64,000 bases of DNA from Methylobacter sp. (GCA_023229605.1 JALNYY010000002.1:62001-126000); one strand, 5' to 3'. Shown: positions 33,452-42,140, counted from the first letter of the stretch. Notes: generated by a model not told the origin, from the sequence alone. Program-made: numbers and translations.

Positions 33452-34987
33452 ATGGCGAAGAACCTACTATCCTCCCTTGGCATATCGAAACGGACGTACA
33501 CAGCGGCCAATATCGCCCCAGCTAAGGAAATAACCCAAGCCAGCACTTATATGTACGGCGCAGGCACTACTACAGTGGCTACGCTGCTGGGTTCCGGCAG
33601 GCGACAAGCACGGGCGCGGCAACAGGTTTATGAAAAATGGGCATTAATGGAGTCCGACGCGGTGATCTCGTCGGCGCTCATGCTGCTGGTAACTACCGCT
33701 CTGGGCGGGCATGAAACCACCGGGCAAATGGTATTCATCGAACAAAACCCCAAATTCCATGACAATAAAAAAATGGCGCAAATGGCTGAGGAAATCAATA
33801 CGGATTTAGTTGATTTATTCAACCGCGTGGCTGTCCAGGTCGCTTATACCGGTTGCGCCTTTGGTGATTCGTTTGCGCGTATTTACAGTGATGGCCGGGG
33901 CGTGATCGACCTATACACCGATGAAATGGTCAGGCCGCCGCTGGTTCAATCATTTGAGCGCGGCAGTCGTACCGTAGGCTATGCCGTTTATACAGGGGAT
34001 CGAAATTTTGAGCGCCTTAATGTCGAGCAGTTGGCGCGGTGTAAAATGCCGCGTACCCAGTGGGTACCGCAAAATGGTGTTATCGAAAAGTCTTTAAAAG
34101 TCGCCCTTACAGAAGATGATGTAGACAAGCTGCCATTAATGCCGTCAATGGCTGGCGGATCACTGCTGTATGCCGCAGAAGAAGCTTACGATAACTTTTC
34201 CGCATCGCTGAATGGCCTGGTAACTCAGCGATGGATGGATTCGATTAATGAAAAAATATTGACCGTAAACGTGGACGGGATGACCAAGGAACATCAAGAA
34301 AGGTTCCTTGGCTCCATCGTCACTATGGTCAAAAAAACAAAAGCCATCATAGAGTCTGCCGTAAAGAATGGCGTTGCTGTTTCCGAGAAAATAACGCATA
34401 TCTTGCCGGTCGATAATGAAAAGCAAGTCGTTCAAATCAGTTCGCCAAACTCAGAAAATGGGCGCTCAAGCAATATCTCAATTGAGGATGTAATTCTTCA
34501 CGCCAGACTCATGACGGGAGCGGTCGGCGGTGTCGATTTATCAATGATCGGTTTTTCTGACCAGCTTAATGGTGGGCTGGGTGGCGACGGTGGGTTTACC
34601 CGGACATCTGCGCAAATGGCGGAACGAGCGCGGGTCATTCGCACCTCTTTAGTCGATTTCTTCAATGACATAATCGACATTCATACCATGAACCGTTACG
34701 GCGTGGTGTTTAAGCCTAGCGAAAGACCGTGGAAGTTAAATTTCTACGGCAGCATATCGGCGCTTGAATCTGAGCGACAAAGAACCAAAGCCGACAGCAT
34801 GAATTCCGGGCTGCTTTTGGTTGGAGCAATCCAGCAACTTAAGGACGCCGGGGCAACTAAGGAAATGATGCAGGACTTCCTCACTAATGAAATGATGCTC
34901 GATGAGGAGCAGGCCAAGCTTTATGCGCCAATAGTTGATGTTAAGCCGCCCGCAGAAGGTGAAGGTGGAGGAGGGTTACCAGGATGA
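33452..34987 (+). CDS. Portal protein
   Basis: 511 residues, typical portal length. TTTVATLLGSGRRQARARQQVYEKWALMESDAVISSALMLLVTTALGG at the N-terminus and RFLGSIVTMVKKTKAIIESAVKNGVAVSEKITHILPVDNEKQVVQI, then DVILHARLMTGAVGGVDLSMIGFSDQLNGGLGGDGGFTRTSAQMAERARVIRTSLVDFFNDII in the wing/stem region. It forms the dodecameric DNA gate. Its distance from the terminase is unusual. Confidence 0.82.
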   Translation: MAKNLLSSLGISKRTYTAANIAPAKEITQASTYMYGAGTTTVATLLGSGRRQARARQQVYEKWALMESDAVISSALMLLVTTALGGHETTGQMVFIEQNPKFHDNKKMAQMAEEINTDLVDLFNRVAVQVAYTGCAFGDSFARIYSDGRGVIDLYTDEMVRPPLVQSFERGSRTVGYAVYTGDRNFERLNVEQLARCKMPRTQWVPQNGVIEKSLKVALTEDDVDKLPLMPSMAGGSLLYAAEEAYDNFSASLNGLVTQRWMDSINEKILTVNVDGMTKEHQERFLGSIVTMVKKTKAIIESAVKNGVAVSEKITHILPVDNEKQVVQISSPNSENGRSSNISIEDVILHARLMTGAVGGVDLSMIGFSDQLNGGLGGDGGFTRTSAQMAERARVIRTSLVDFFNDIIDIHTMNRYGVVFKPSERPWKLNFYGSISALESERQRTKADSMNSGLLLVGAIQQLKDAGATKEMMQDFLTNEMMLDEEQAKLYAPIVDVKPPAEGEGGGGLPG

Positions 34988-35196
34988 GCGATCTAGCCGA
35001 CAAAGCCGAAGAGCAAAGCCAATCGCTACTCGATGCCAGCATTCAATCTATCCGCAATAATTCCGCGATTCAGATTAACGGCACCGGCAAGTGTTTGGTA
35101 TGCAGTAAAAAGGTTGATCCTGTTGTTTTAAATAATGTCGAGTATATGCCTCGGTGGTGTTCGGTTAAATGTCGCGATGGTGGTTATGATGAGTAA
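34984..35196 (+). CDS. Small zinc-finger protein
   Basis: 70 residues, ATGA overlap with the portal gene. CLVCSKKVDPVVLNNVEYMPRWCSVKC is a four-cysteine zinc site (CxxC-x20-CxxxC), with a helical Ser/Gln-rich N-terminus. Somewhat like DksA/TraR-type small regulators, but too diverged to assign. Confidence 0.55.
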   Translation: MSDLADKAEEQSQSLLDASIQSIRNNSAIQINGTGKCLVCSKKVDPVVLNNVEYMPRWCSVKCRDGGYDE

Positions 35197-35205
35197 TTTC
35201 ACAGC

Positions 35206-36111
35206 ATGAGCATTTACGATGATGCCGCTAACGCCCTATCCAAAAAAAACATAGCCAATGCTCTGCGTGACGGTGTTAGCTCGTCATTAAGCGGTATCAG
35301 CGGCGGAGTGACTGACGCGCTGGGCGGCAGCGCATTCGGCAAGGCCGTTTCAAACATCGGCACCAGCATGGCCTCCAATGCAGCCGCCGGGCTGGCAAAC
35401 AAATACATCCCAGCCAGTATGCAGCGCATGGCAACAACCGGATTCGGCGCGCTGGGCGACGTGATGAGCGGAAACCTCGACAACGCTGGAGTGCGCTTGC
35501 TGGATTCCGGCATGTTAAGCGAGTTTTTGCCCGGCATGGCGGGTATCGGCGCACAAGCCCGGTTTTTTGGTACGCCTACCCCGTTATTCGGCGGCATAAG
35601 CCCGGCAGAAGCAAAGCAAATCTACCAAGAAATGCGCAGCATCAATTTCTGTCGCAAGAACCTGTTTTTAATCGAGGTTTCAAGCCGGCTGCTGGGTGAT
35701 ATTTCCAGCCGCTTTAATATGTTCGTCGTTGACCTTGATTACTCACCGATGACGATTACTGGAGAGAAGCGCAAGATAGGCGCAGCGCATATCGACCTCG
35801 TTAATTCATCAGATCCAGTCGAGCTGAAAATAACCACGATGGATGATACCGATGGTTTTGTGAAGGAGTGGTTCAGGGTACATCATGCCGCCACCGCATC
35901 ATCGGACGGCACGGTCGGGCTACCCATCGAATACGCTATAAAGATAAAAGTCGTGCATGGCTTTATCACCCAAGGTAGCAATTATGGCGGCTATCAAGAC
36001 CTTGGCTTATTTCGGGTGGCCGATTTGTCGGTAAGCCACAGTAGGCGAGAGGATGCTTTGCAGGAGGTGTCTTTGAGCTTTGTGCAAATGGATACTTTCA
36101 TGGCTCCATGA
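35206..36111 (+). CDS. Tail tube initiator/baseplate cap-like protein
   Basis: 301 residues. The Gly/Ala/Ser-rich helical first 130 residues (SSSLSGISGGVTDALGGSAFGKAVSNIG) are followed by a beta domain (LFLIEVSSRLLGDISSRFNMFVVDLDYSPMTITGEKRKIGAAHIDLVNSSDPVELKITTMDDTDGFVKEWF), similar to tube-like proteins gp48/gp54 that start tube assembly. The neighbouring tape measure supports this. Confidence 0.6.
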   Translation: MSIYDDAANALSKKNIANALRDGVSSSLSGISGGVTDALGGSAFGKAVSNIGTSMASNAAAGLANKYIPASMQRMATTGFGALGDVMSGNLDNAGVRLLDSGMLSEFLPGMAGIGAQARFFGTPTPLFGGISPAEAKQIYQEMRSINFCRKNLFLIEVSSRLLGDISSRFNMFVVDLDYSPMTITGEKRKIGAAHIDLVNSSDPVELKITTMDDTDGFVKEWFRVHHAATASSDGTVGLPIEYAIKIKVVHGFITQGSNYGGYQDLGLFRVADLSVSHSRREDALQEVSLSFVQMDTFMAP

Positions 36112-36133
36112 TGATAAAAGGTAATAGATAAAC

Positions 36134-38383
36134 ATGGCATTAAAAGCAGATTCGCAAGGCTTCCTAATCGGCGAGGTTGTATCAGACATCCGACGCGCGA
36201 ATGAGCAATTAACCGGCATTCGTGCCGACGTTAAGGCGATAAAAAACGCCTTATTGGGTGCAACGAGCAAAGGTTCAAAAAACGCTAATATCGACGGCGG
36301 TGCAAAAATAGCAGCGCCGACAAGCCGGCGTGATAACGGGACAAGCAAGGTGGCAACACCTGCCATGTCAAAAGGCGCATCCGTGCTTCCGCCAGCGCCA
36401 AAAAAAGCGGACACGCCCATTGGTCGGGATGCGTCTACGGGTAAATTCACCAAAAAAGAAAAGCCGGATGACGGCAGCAATAAACCCGCTCCAGACGATA
36501 AAAAGGCGCAAAGCATAATCAGCAGCCTTGCCAGCCGCATTACTTCGACCGCAGCAGGGGCGGCGGCTGGAGCTGAAGAAGCCGACCCGGCGATAAAGGC
36601 CATCAAAGAAGTATCCGAGCCGATGATGCGCGGTTACCAAACCCTTTTTGGTGGCGGCGACAAGAAAGAGCGCTGGTTCCAGAAAATCTGGAAAGAACTT
36701 AACCTTTTCAGAAAAGACGAATCGGTATTTAACAAGGCCGAAGCTAAGACTTTGAAGAATATTGAAGGTAAACCGGGCGGCGGTGGCGGCGATGGTGATA
36801 GCTCCGGTGGAATTATGCTTGCCATAGGTGGATTGCTTGGTCGCTTAGGGCCGCTACTGTTAACTGGAATAACCGGTGTTTTAGGGTTTATCTTTTCGCC
36901 GATTGGCCTAGCGATAAGCGCAGCCGGGGCGGTGGCATGGGGCTTGTTTACCGAGGAAGGACAAAAGTTCTTCGGAGAAGTCGGCGCTAAGATTATTGCC
37001 GGCTGGGATAAGGCTATCGATTGGTTTGTTAAAAGCTCTCCAAAGACAATGGAGATGCTAAATAAAGGGCTTGATAAAACAAACGAAGCAATCGATGCTG
37101 TAGTTGATAGTTCACCTAAAACAGTAGCAGCCGTTAAATCTGGCGTTGACACTGCAAAAGACTTGGGCGGTAAAGCCGCTGATGCCGTTGCCAAGAGTTC
37201 GCCGAAAACAACCAAGGCATTAAGTAATGTATGGGGAGCGGCTAAAGAAGGAGCCGAAAATATATCCAGACGCGCAAAATTTAATGAAGTTGAGGCGGCG
37301 AAAAATTTCCAAGGCGGGGAGCAAATCACCGGACTTAGTGATATTCAAACAAGAGCATTGGCCGCGAATACATCAAAAACAGAGAGCGCCGGAAAAGTAG
37401 ATGCGGATAACAAACAAGGTTATTTCGGTCAGTATCAATTTGGTGCCGAAGCATTGATCGAAAGTGGATTAGTCAAGCAAGATAAACTTGAGGAAGCCAA
37501 AAAAGCATCCGGTAAGGATTGGTATAAAAAGCGCAACTCGCAAGGAGAAATGGGTGGGCATGAGGCCTTTTTGCGTGATAAATCAAACTGGAATACCGAG
37601 GGCGGATTGGATGCGTTCTTGCAAGATAAAGGGGCGCAAGACAAGGCGTTCGTCAAATACACCAGCAAAAATGTTGCCGGTGGAATTAGGAGTGGAGCTA
37701 TTTCTAGTGGCGATTCTGCCGAAAATATAGCCGGATATTCTAAAGCCGCGCATTTAAAGGGCGTAGGCGGCGCAAATAAGCTGTTTAAAAATGGCATTGC
37801 AAGCACGGATGGCAACGGGACATCGACGGCAACGTACGCAAAACAAGCGGCTGCTGCCATGACTGAAACGGTTGATGCAATTAATGCGAAATCTGGCGAA
37901 ACCGCCCCCGCTGTTGCATCCATGTCCGACGCCCCAACCCAAGGTGGCCGCTACAAATATGATAAGCTTGAAGGTGGCAGTGCTCAGGTAACCGATAGTC
38001 AAGACGGCACCATTGGCCTTGCCAGCGACGAGCAAGCTAACGCCTATAGAAGGCAGCAGGGTAAGCCTTACTTAGATTCATTTGCGGCAGCAAATAACCC
38101 GGACTCATACAGTCCGGGCGGTGTGTTTTCAAAGTCTCCTGCATTGCATGACTTCGTGGCTGGGCCAAGAAATAACACTCAAACCGCTTACGCGGCAGCG
38201 CCCAAAGTGCCAACATTTAGCCCGGTATCGGCACCGGCAGAAGCGCCCCCGGTTAAACAATATTTGGCTAGTAATTCAGATAGGAATACGGCGGCATCCG
38301 CCCCCATTATCGACGTAGGGCAAGACATCAAGGATCGGAATATAGCCCATATTGCGACCGGTGGGTTCTCGGGGCGTGGATAA
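36134..38383 (+). CDS. Tape-measure-like protein with lysozyme domain
   Basis: 749 residues. Contains two membrane-type segments (IMLAIGGLLGRLGPLLLTGI and LGFIFSPIGLAISAAGAVAWGLF), long helical repeats with SSPKT appearing four times (residues about 300-370), and a lysozyme/transglycosylase-like domain from about residue 415 (LAANTSKTESAGK ... NKQGYFGQYQFGAEAL ... GGHEAFLRDKSNWN). The domain would open peptidoglycan during DNA entry. It is short for a tape measure of a large myovirus; it is the only candidate in the window. Confidence 0.65.
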   Translation: MALKADSQGFLIGEVVSDIRRANEQLTGIRADVKAIKNALLGATSKGSKNANIDGGAKIAAPTSRRDNGTSKVATPAMSKGASVLPPAPKKADTPIGRDASTGKFTKKEKPDDGSNKPAPDDKKAQSIISSLASRITSTAAGAAAGAEEADPAIKAIKEVSEPMMRGYQTLFGGGDKKERWFQKIWKELNLFRKDESVFNKAEAKTLKNIEGKPGGGGGDGDSSGGIMLAIGGLLGRLGPLLLTGITGVLGFIFSPIGLAISAAGAVAWGLFTEEGQKFFGEVGAKIIAGWDKAIDWFVKSSPKTMEMLNKGLDKTNEAIDAVVDSSPKTVAAVKSGVDTAKDLGGKAADAVAKSSPKTTKALSNVWGAAKEGAENISRRAKFNEVEAAKNFQGGEQITGLSDIQTRALAANTSKTESAGKVDADNKQGYFGQYQFGAEALIESGLVKQDKLEEAKKASGKDWYKKRNSQGEMGGHEAFLRDKSNWNTEGGLDAFLQDKGAQDKAFVKYTSKNVAGGIRSGAISSGDSAENIAGYSKAAHLKGVGGANKLFKNGIASTDGNGTSTATYAKQAAAAMTETVDAINAKSGETAPAVASMSDAPTQGGRYKYDKLEGGSAQVTDSQDGTIGLASDEQANAYRRQQGKPYLDSFAAANNPDSYSPGGVFSKSPALHDFVAGPRNNTQTAYAAAPKVPTFSPVSAPAEAPPVKQYLASNSDRNTAASAPIIDVGQDIKDRNIAHIATGGFSGRG

Positions 38384-38390
38384 ATAACGC

Positions 38391-38417
38391 TTGACGCTTA
38401 ACGCGCCGCGTTATATT
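38391..38417 (+). promoter_or_regulatory. Promoter and operator of the first toxin-antitoxin pair
   Basis: TTGACG (38,391) and TATATT (38,412) flank a 15-bp palindrome TAACGCG-C-CGCGTTA (38,399-38,413), a likely HigA operator. The 15-bp spacing is shorter than optimal. Confidence 0.5.
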
Positions 38418-38426
38418 CTTGGTCGC

Positions 38427-38708
38427 ATGATTCAAACATTCCGCTGCAAACACACTGCTGCCATCTTTATGGGCAAAGAATCCCGGAAATGGCCTATTGA
38501 GTTCCAGATTCTGGCATTGCGTAAGCTGAATATGCTGGATTCTGCACATACTATCGATATTTTGCGCAGCCCGCCCGGAAACCGACTGGAAAAACTGTCA
38601 GGCAACCGATCTGGTCAATGGAGTGTTCGTATCAATAACCAATGGCGACTGTGTTTCCGTTTTGAGAATGCCGTGGCCTATGACGTTGAAATTGTTGATT
38701 ACCACTGA
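38427..38708 (+). CDS. higB: HigB-type toxin
   Basis: 93 residues. RelE-superfamily ribosome-dependent mRNA nuclease: IQTFRCKHTAAIFMGKESRKWP, LDSAHTIDILRSPPGNRLEKLSGNRSGQWSVRINNQWRLCFRFENAVAYDVEIVDYH. The Arg/Asn/Trp-rich C-terminal sheet carries the active residues. The toxin gene precedes the antitoxin, as usual for higBA. First gene of the accessory island behind the tail module; likely stabilises the prophage or aborts infection. Confidence 0.9.
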   Translation: MIQTFRCKHTAAIFMGKESRKWPIEFQILALRKLNMLDSAHTIDILRSPPGNRLEKLSGNRSGQWSVRINNQWRLCFRFENAVAYDVEIVDYH

Positions 38709-38720
38709 GAGGGCTTTATT

Positions 38721-39071
38721 ATGACCATCCACGTTGATGACTTGGACAATATGGATTTTTCTGACGTGTCTACTGGAAATAACCTTCCCCCTATCCACCC
38801 TGGCGAAATCCTACGGGAAGAGTTTTTGGTGCCGCTTGGCATGACTGCGAACGCACTGGCATTGGCGCTTAAGGTGCCATCAACCCGTATCAATGACATC
38901 GTGCGCGAACGCCGTGCCATTTCTACAGATACGGCGTTGCGTCTGGCGCGATATTTCGGAAATTCAGCACAATTCTGGCTTAACCTGCAAATAGGTTATG
39001 ATTTGCGCATTACCAAGCAGAAAGCTTTGCCATCCATTGAGCGCGAAGTTTTGCCACGCGAGGCGGCTTGA
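38721..39071 (+). CDS. higA: HigA-type antitoxin
   Basis: 116 residues, 12 bp after higB. PIHPGEILREEFLVPLGMTANALALALKVPSTRINDIVRERRAISTDTALRLARYFGNSAQFWLNLQIGYDLRI is the conserved HigA helix-turn-helix domain. Neutralises HigB and represses the palindrome upstream. Confidence 0.93.
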   Translation: MTIHVDDLDNMDFSDVSTGNNLPPIHPGEILREEFLVPLGMTANALALALKVPSTRINDIVRERRAISTDTALRLARYFGNSAQFWLNLQIGYDLRITKQKALPSIEREVLPREAA

Positions 39072-39088
39072 AGAGCGTGCGGCGTAAA

Positions 39089-39334
39089 TTAATCCCAGCT
39101 CCCGCTTGCGCCGCCGCCACCAAAATCACCGCCACCGCCTGAATAGCGGCTACCCAAATCGCTTGAGCTACTTGAATCCGATTCAAATGATGGCGCAATA
39201 ACCATATCACTGCCGAACGAATCTCGTCTTGCTTCAGGTGAATCACAGCGACTGCAACTTGGCCCGTCTCTGTGCATTGATGTTTTGGTGCATCCGCTTC
39301 TTTTGCATTTATAGGGCATGGGTCGCCTCGACAT
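39089..39334 (-). CDS. Small Cys- and Gly-rich protein
   Basis: 81 residues on the reverse strand. KCKRSGCTKTSMHRDGPSCSRC forms a four-cysteine cluster, followed by a Ser-rich linker and a Gly-rich end SGGGGDFGGGGASGSWD. Convergent with higA. The internal start MPYKCKR is also possible. No function known. Confidence 0.5.
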   Translation of the reverse strand: MSRRPMPYKCKRSGCTKTSMHRDGPSCSRCDSPEARRDSFGSDMVIAPSFESDSSSSSDLGSRYSGGGGDFGGGGASGSWD

Positions 39335-39347
39335 CAGAAATAGATTA

Positions 39348-39656
39348 TCAAATATTACCGGTCAGCCTAAACAACAGTCCCGCAATAATCGTTATTTGCA
39401 GTAAGCCAACACCTACTACCCAGCGAATTAAATCGGCCTTAGTTTCAGCAGCATCCTTGCGTATGATTAACTCCAGTTCTTTCAAGTCCCGCTTGGTAGC
39501 TAAATCATCAAGCTCATAATCATGCCGCGCTTGCTCCAGCGTATTTGATATAGTGGCTTTCTGCAAGTCGGTCAAGATTTCAGCCTGCTCCTCGCTAAAC
39601 CCAGCGCCTTTCAGCTTTTTAACGAAATCATGGGTATCGAATGTGATTGTAGTCAT
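39348..39656 (-). CDS. DUF1640-like coiled-coil membrane protein
   Basis: 102 residues. TTITFDTHDFVKKLKGAGFSEEQAEILTDLQKATI, a coiled coil (LEQARHDYELDDLATKRDLKELELIIRKDAAETKADLI) and a C-terminal membrane segment (RWVVGVGLLQITIIAGLLFRL) are diagnostic of the DUF1640 family, common in proteobacteria and prophages. Role unknown. Confidence 0.8.
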   Translation of the reverse strand: MTTITFDTHDFVKKLKGAGFSEEQAEILTDLQKATISNTLEQARHDYELDDLATKRDLKELELIIRKDAAETKADLIRWVVGVGLLQITIIAGLLFRLTGNI

Positions 39657-39743
39657 AACGCATATCCTATTTTAATTTTTGCCAAATTATCCTCATGACC
39701 AACCTTTGTCAAGCGGGGAGCCGTCCTTGGCTATTACATCCGG

Positions 39744-40691
39744 TTAATCTTGAGATTTCCCCGCTTCAACTCTTCCCAGTCTCGCTGCTGCGACTTCGAT
39801 CATGTACGGAAGAAACTCATTAGGGATATAGTCGAGCACCAGCTTGCCAGCAGAAACTTTGTCCTTTCTTTCCATGATGTAGAACTGACCTTTTTTGACA
39901 ACCATTTCATCAGGCAGAAGCTTGGTAATGCTTGTTCCCAATGGGCCGACACTAACCAGTAGCTTTTGCGGTTCATCGCCTTCAAATTTTAATATCACGC
40001 CGCCGATTGCATCCTTTGGCATAACTTCTCCGACCCTGGCCCTGTCCATATTTTCTCGGATGATGGACGACAGTTCTTTCGCGGTCAGCATCATAAAGGC
40101 GTCTTTGTCTTCGCCTTCAAGCTTTCGCAAATACTCCTTGGCCTCGTCGAACTTTTCAGCTGGAGTTAGCTTGTAGCTGGATAGTTTGAAGTGATTTTGA
40201 AACCGGCTCCAGAAATAGGCATGAGGTTTTCCGGCAGAATGTGCTTTGTTGGAAACGATGGTAAAAAGTTCGCCTTGCTGTGCATTGGTTATGGCCGGTG
40301 GTTCTGGGAGTTGTTTTAGGCCGTATTGAAGCTGGTTTTTTGCGAAATAAGAATCTTCCAGCCTATCTTGAACTGCCCACGCATTGTCTGTATCTAAAAT
40401 TTTTGCATGGCGGACTGTACCTCGTTCTGTCCATAGGTAAAGTTTGCGCACCATATTTGAAATTTGTACTTCGATTTTATCTAAGTGCAATTTTAGTTCT
40501 TTTAAATCAGTTCCTTTGATTATGAAATAGTGGATTCCCTCAATAAACCTGCTGGTGTTGTTATTGAAATTTTGCTGAATTTGGATTTCTTTTGCGCCGT
40601 AGATATTGGCAAGTAATTCGGTGGTTATTACTGGTTGATTCTTCCAAATAATGGAAGGAAGTGTTTCTGGTGATAATGTAATTGCGTTCAT
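39744..40691 (-). CDS. ORF6N-domain antirepressor-like protein
   Basis: 315 residues, reverse strand. The ORF6N domain (PSIIWKNQPVITTELLANIYGAKEIQIQQNFNNNTSRFIEGIHYFIIKG ... LYLWTERGTVRHAKILDTDNAWAVQDRLEDSYF) occupies the first 125 residues. The C-terminal part is unique. Such proteins counter repressors in prophage induction. CGGAG precedes the start. A folded leader RNA lies directly upstream on the same strand. Confidence 0.85.
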   Translation of the reverse strand: MNAITLSPETLPSIIWKNQPVITTELLANIYGAKEIQIQQNFNNNTSRFIEGIHYFIIKGTDLKELKLHLDKIEVQISNMVRKLYLWTERGTVRHAKILDTDNAWAVQDRLEDSYFAKNQLQYGLKQLPEPPAITNAQQGELFTIVSNKAHSAGKPHAYFWSRFQNHFKLSSYKLTPAEKFDEAKEYLRKLEGEDKDAFMMLTAKELSSIIRENMDRARVGEVMPKDAIGGVILKFEGDEPQKLLVSVGPLGTSITKLLPDEMVVKKGQFYIMERKDKVSAGKLVLDYIPNEFLPYMIEVAAARLGRVEAGKSQD

Positions 40692-40720
40692 GATTGAACT
40701 CCGAGTTTTTATTTATAAAC

Positions 40721-40820
40721 CCGGCTCCACGAATGCCAATCATGGAGCCGGACTGAGCGAGGTTGGCATACCGGGAACTCGTACCCGGCCACCCTTTCGA
40801 GTGCCTCGCCCAGCCCGACA
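40721..40820 (-). ncRNA. Structured antirepressor leader, C4-like
   Basis: On the reverse strand upstream of the ORF6N gene, GGGCTGGGCGAGG (40,804-40,816) can pair with CCTCGCTCAGTCC (40,750-40,762). The stem encloses CCGGG/CCCGG, and an adjacent 8-bp stem CCGGCTCC/GGAGCCGG (40,721-40,751) follows. The layout (long closing stem, GC-rich inner hairpin, second hairpin before an antirepressor start) parallels the leader at 2,700-2,880. Confidence 0.5.
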
Positions 40821-41003
40821 TAATGAAAGCTGAACGCTACGCAAAAAAATACCGCGTGAAGCGGCTTGCGCCGAGTTATTTCCGAGATGCCAATCCCGTG
40901 CCGCCATTGTGGGCGACGGAGAAAGCATAGATTGGTTTACAAGATATGTCAAATTACAATATCAAAACTTGTATAATATATAAATAAATATATAATAACC
41001 CGC

Positions 41004-41315
41004 ATGAAAGATATTATCTTCCTTGGCAATAGCAAAGACGACCTAAAAGACTTCCCGGATGAGGCGCGGCGTGAGGCGGGTTTCCAATTGTACACTGTCC
41101 AATCCGGTTTTGAACCTTCCGACTGGAAGCCGATGCCTAGCATTGGTTCGGGTGTTAGGGAAATCAGGATAAAAATTGGCGGGGCGTTTCGGGTGGTTTA
41201 TTTAGCGACACGTCCTGAAGGTGCCTATGTCCTGCATTGCTTCCAAAAGAAATCCCAGCAAACCGCCAAGCACGATATTGCGCTGGCACAAGCGCGTTTT
41301 AAACAGATAGGATAA
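41004..41315 (+). CDS. RelE/HigB-like (Gp49 family) toxin
   Basis: 103 residues. KDIIFLGNSKDDLKDFPDEARREAGFQLYTVQSGFEPSDWKPMPSIGSGVREIRIKIGGAFRVVYLATRPEGAYVLHCFQKKSQQTAKHDIALAQARFKQI is the Gp49/PF05973 pattern, with the FQKKSQQT motif. mRNA interferase; partner antitoxin is 6 bp downstream. Divergent from the ORF6N gene across an AT-rich promoter region. Confidence 0.9.
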   Translation: MKDIIFLGNSKDDLKDFPDEARREAGFQLYTVQSGFEPSDWKPMPSIGSGVREIRIKIGGAFRVVYLATRPEGAYVLHCFQKKSQQTAKHDIALAQARFKQIG

Positions 41316-41321
41316 GCGACG

Positions 41322-41609
41322 ATGACTGATATTGTTAAAGCCAACGAAAATCTATTTTTAGCTTTGGACTTTCCACCTTATGAAGCGGAAATTTTACAGT
41401 TGCGCTCTGATCTAATGATCCGGTTGCGCGCGTGGATTGACGACCGACAATTGACGCAAACCCAAGCCGCTGAAATACTGGGTATCACCCAAGCTCGCGT
41501 GTCTGATTTGGTGCGCGGGCATTGGAAAAAATTTAGCCTGGATATGCTGTTGACGCTGGCTGGCAAGGCTGGCATTCGGTTCAAGGTTACGTTGGACGAG
41601 GCGGCGTGA
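41322..41609 (+). CDS. XRE-family antitoxin
   Basis: 95 residues. ILQLRSDLMIRLRAWIDDRQLTQTQAAEILGITQARVSDLVRGHWKKFSLDMLLTLAGKAGIRFKVTL is the helix-turn-helix antitoxin that pairs with Gp49-type toxins. Preceded by GATAAGCGACG. The stop codon overlaps the start of a toxin remnant (GTGA). Confidence 0.88.
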   Translation: MTDIVKANENLFLALDFPPYEAEILQLRSDLMIRLRAWIDDRQLTQTQAAEILGITQARVSDLVRGHWKKFSLDMLLTLAGKAGIRFKVTLDEAA

Positions 41610-41689
41610 CAAATGGTGGTGGCGATAAGTCCGGTCAAACTTCCGATATTGCTAACGCCGTTAAACTTGCGGCACTGATTGAGGATTAA
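41606..41689 (+). pseudogene. Remnant of a second Gp49-family toxin (C-terminus only)
   Basis: Twenty-seven codons read NGGGDKSGQTSDIANAVKLAALIED, the typical C-terminal end of addiction-module killer proteins (GGDKxxQxxDIxxA). The rest of the toxin is missing, while its probable antitoxin follows 3 bp later and is intact. Deletion and fusion to the preceding antitoxin gene explain the structure. Confidence 0.6.
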
Positions 41690-41692
41690 GTA

Positions 41693-41998
41693 ATGACCAA
41701 GAAAATTAAAATCGCCGATTTGCCAGACTTCGATCCAGCAGAATACCTAAAGGATGAGGAAGATATGGCGGCTTACCTTAATGTCATCCTTGAGGATGGC
41801 GATCATGCGTTGTTGGCTGCGGCGTTAGGCGATATTGCCAAGGCACGGGGCATGACTCAGCTTGCCAAAGATACTGGACTGACGTGGGAGGCTTTGTACA
41901 AAGCGCTGCGACCTGATGCCAAACCACGCTTCGATACCATTTCCAAAGTATGCAAGGCGCTGGGGGTTAGGTTGCATGTCGAAGCGTGCCATTTATAA
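41693..41998 (+). CDS. Orphan addiction-module antitoxin
   Basis: 101 residues. DLPDFDPAEYLKDEEDMAAYLNVILEDGDHALLAAALGDIAKARGMTQLAKDTGLTWEALYKALRPDAKPRFDTISKVCKALGVRLHVEA is the usual antidote of Gp49-type toxins. Its own toxin is the truncated fragment just upstream, so it is an orphan that could cross-protect against related modules. Confidence 0.88.
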   Translation: MTKKIKIADLPDFDPAEYLKDEEDMAAYLNVILEDGDHALLAAALGDIAKARGMTQLAKDTGLTWEALYKALRPDAKPRFDTISKVCKALGVRLHVEACHL

Positions 41999-42023
41999 TG
42001 AAGACCGCCGCTTGATGTTGCCT

Positions 42024-42140
42024 TGGGCGGCAGTCTGAACACAGGTTCTTACCACCGCCCAAAGGAAGACGGCCCCGCCGAAGCGGGCCTGTGCCAGACC
42101 ACCATAAACTGATAGGCATAAAAAAGCGCATGATGCGCCG
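42024..42140 (-). ncRNA. Structured RNA element, possible third C4-like relic
   Basis: Strong inverted repeats with no plausible ORF: TTGGGCGG/CCGCCCAA (42,024-42,062), GGCCCCGC-CGAA-GCGGGCC (42,071-42,089), and GCGCATGATGCGC (42,126-42,138). On the reverse strand a T-rich run and TTTATGGTGGTCTGG resemble the leader at 2,770-2,805. No antirepressor follows, so it may be the leftover leader of a deleted gene. Confidence 0.35.
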
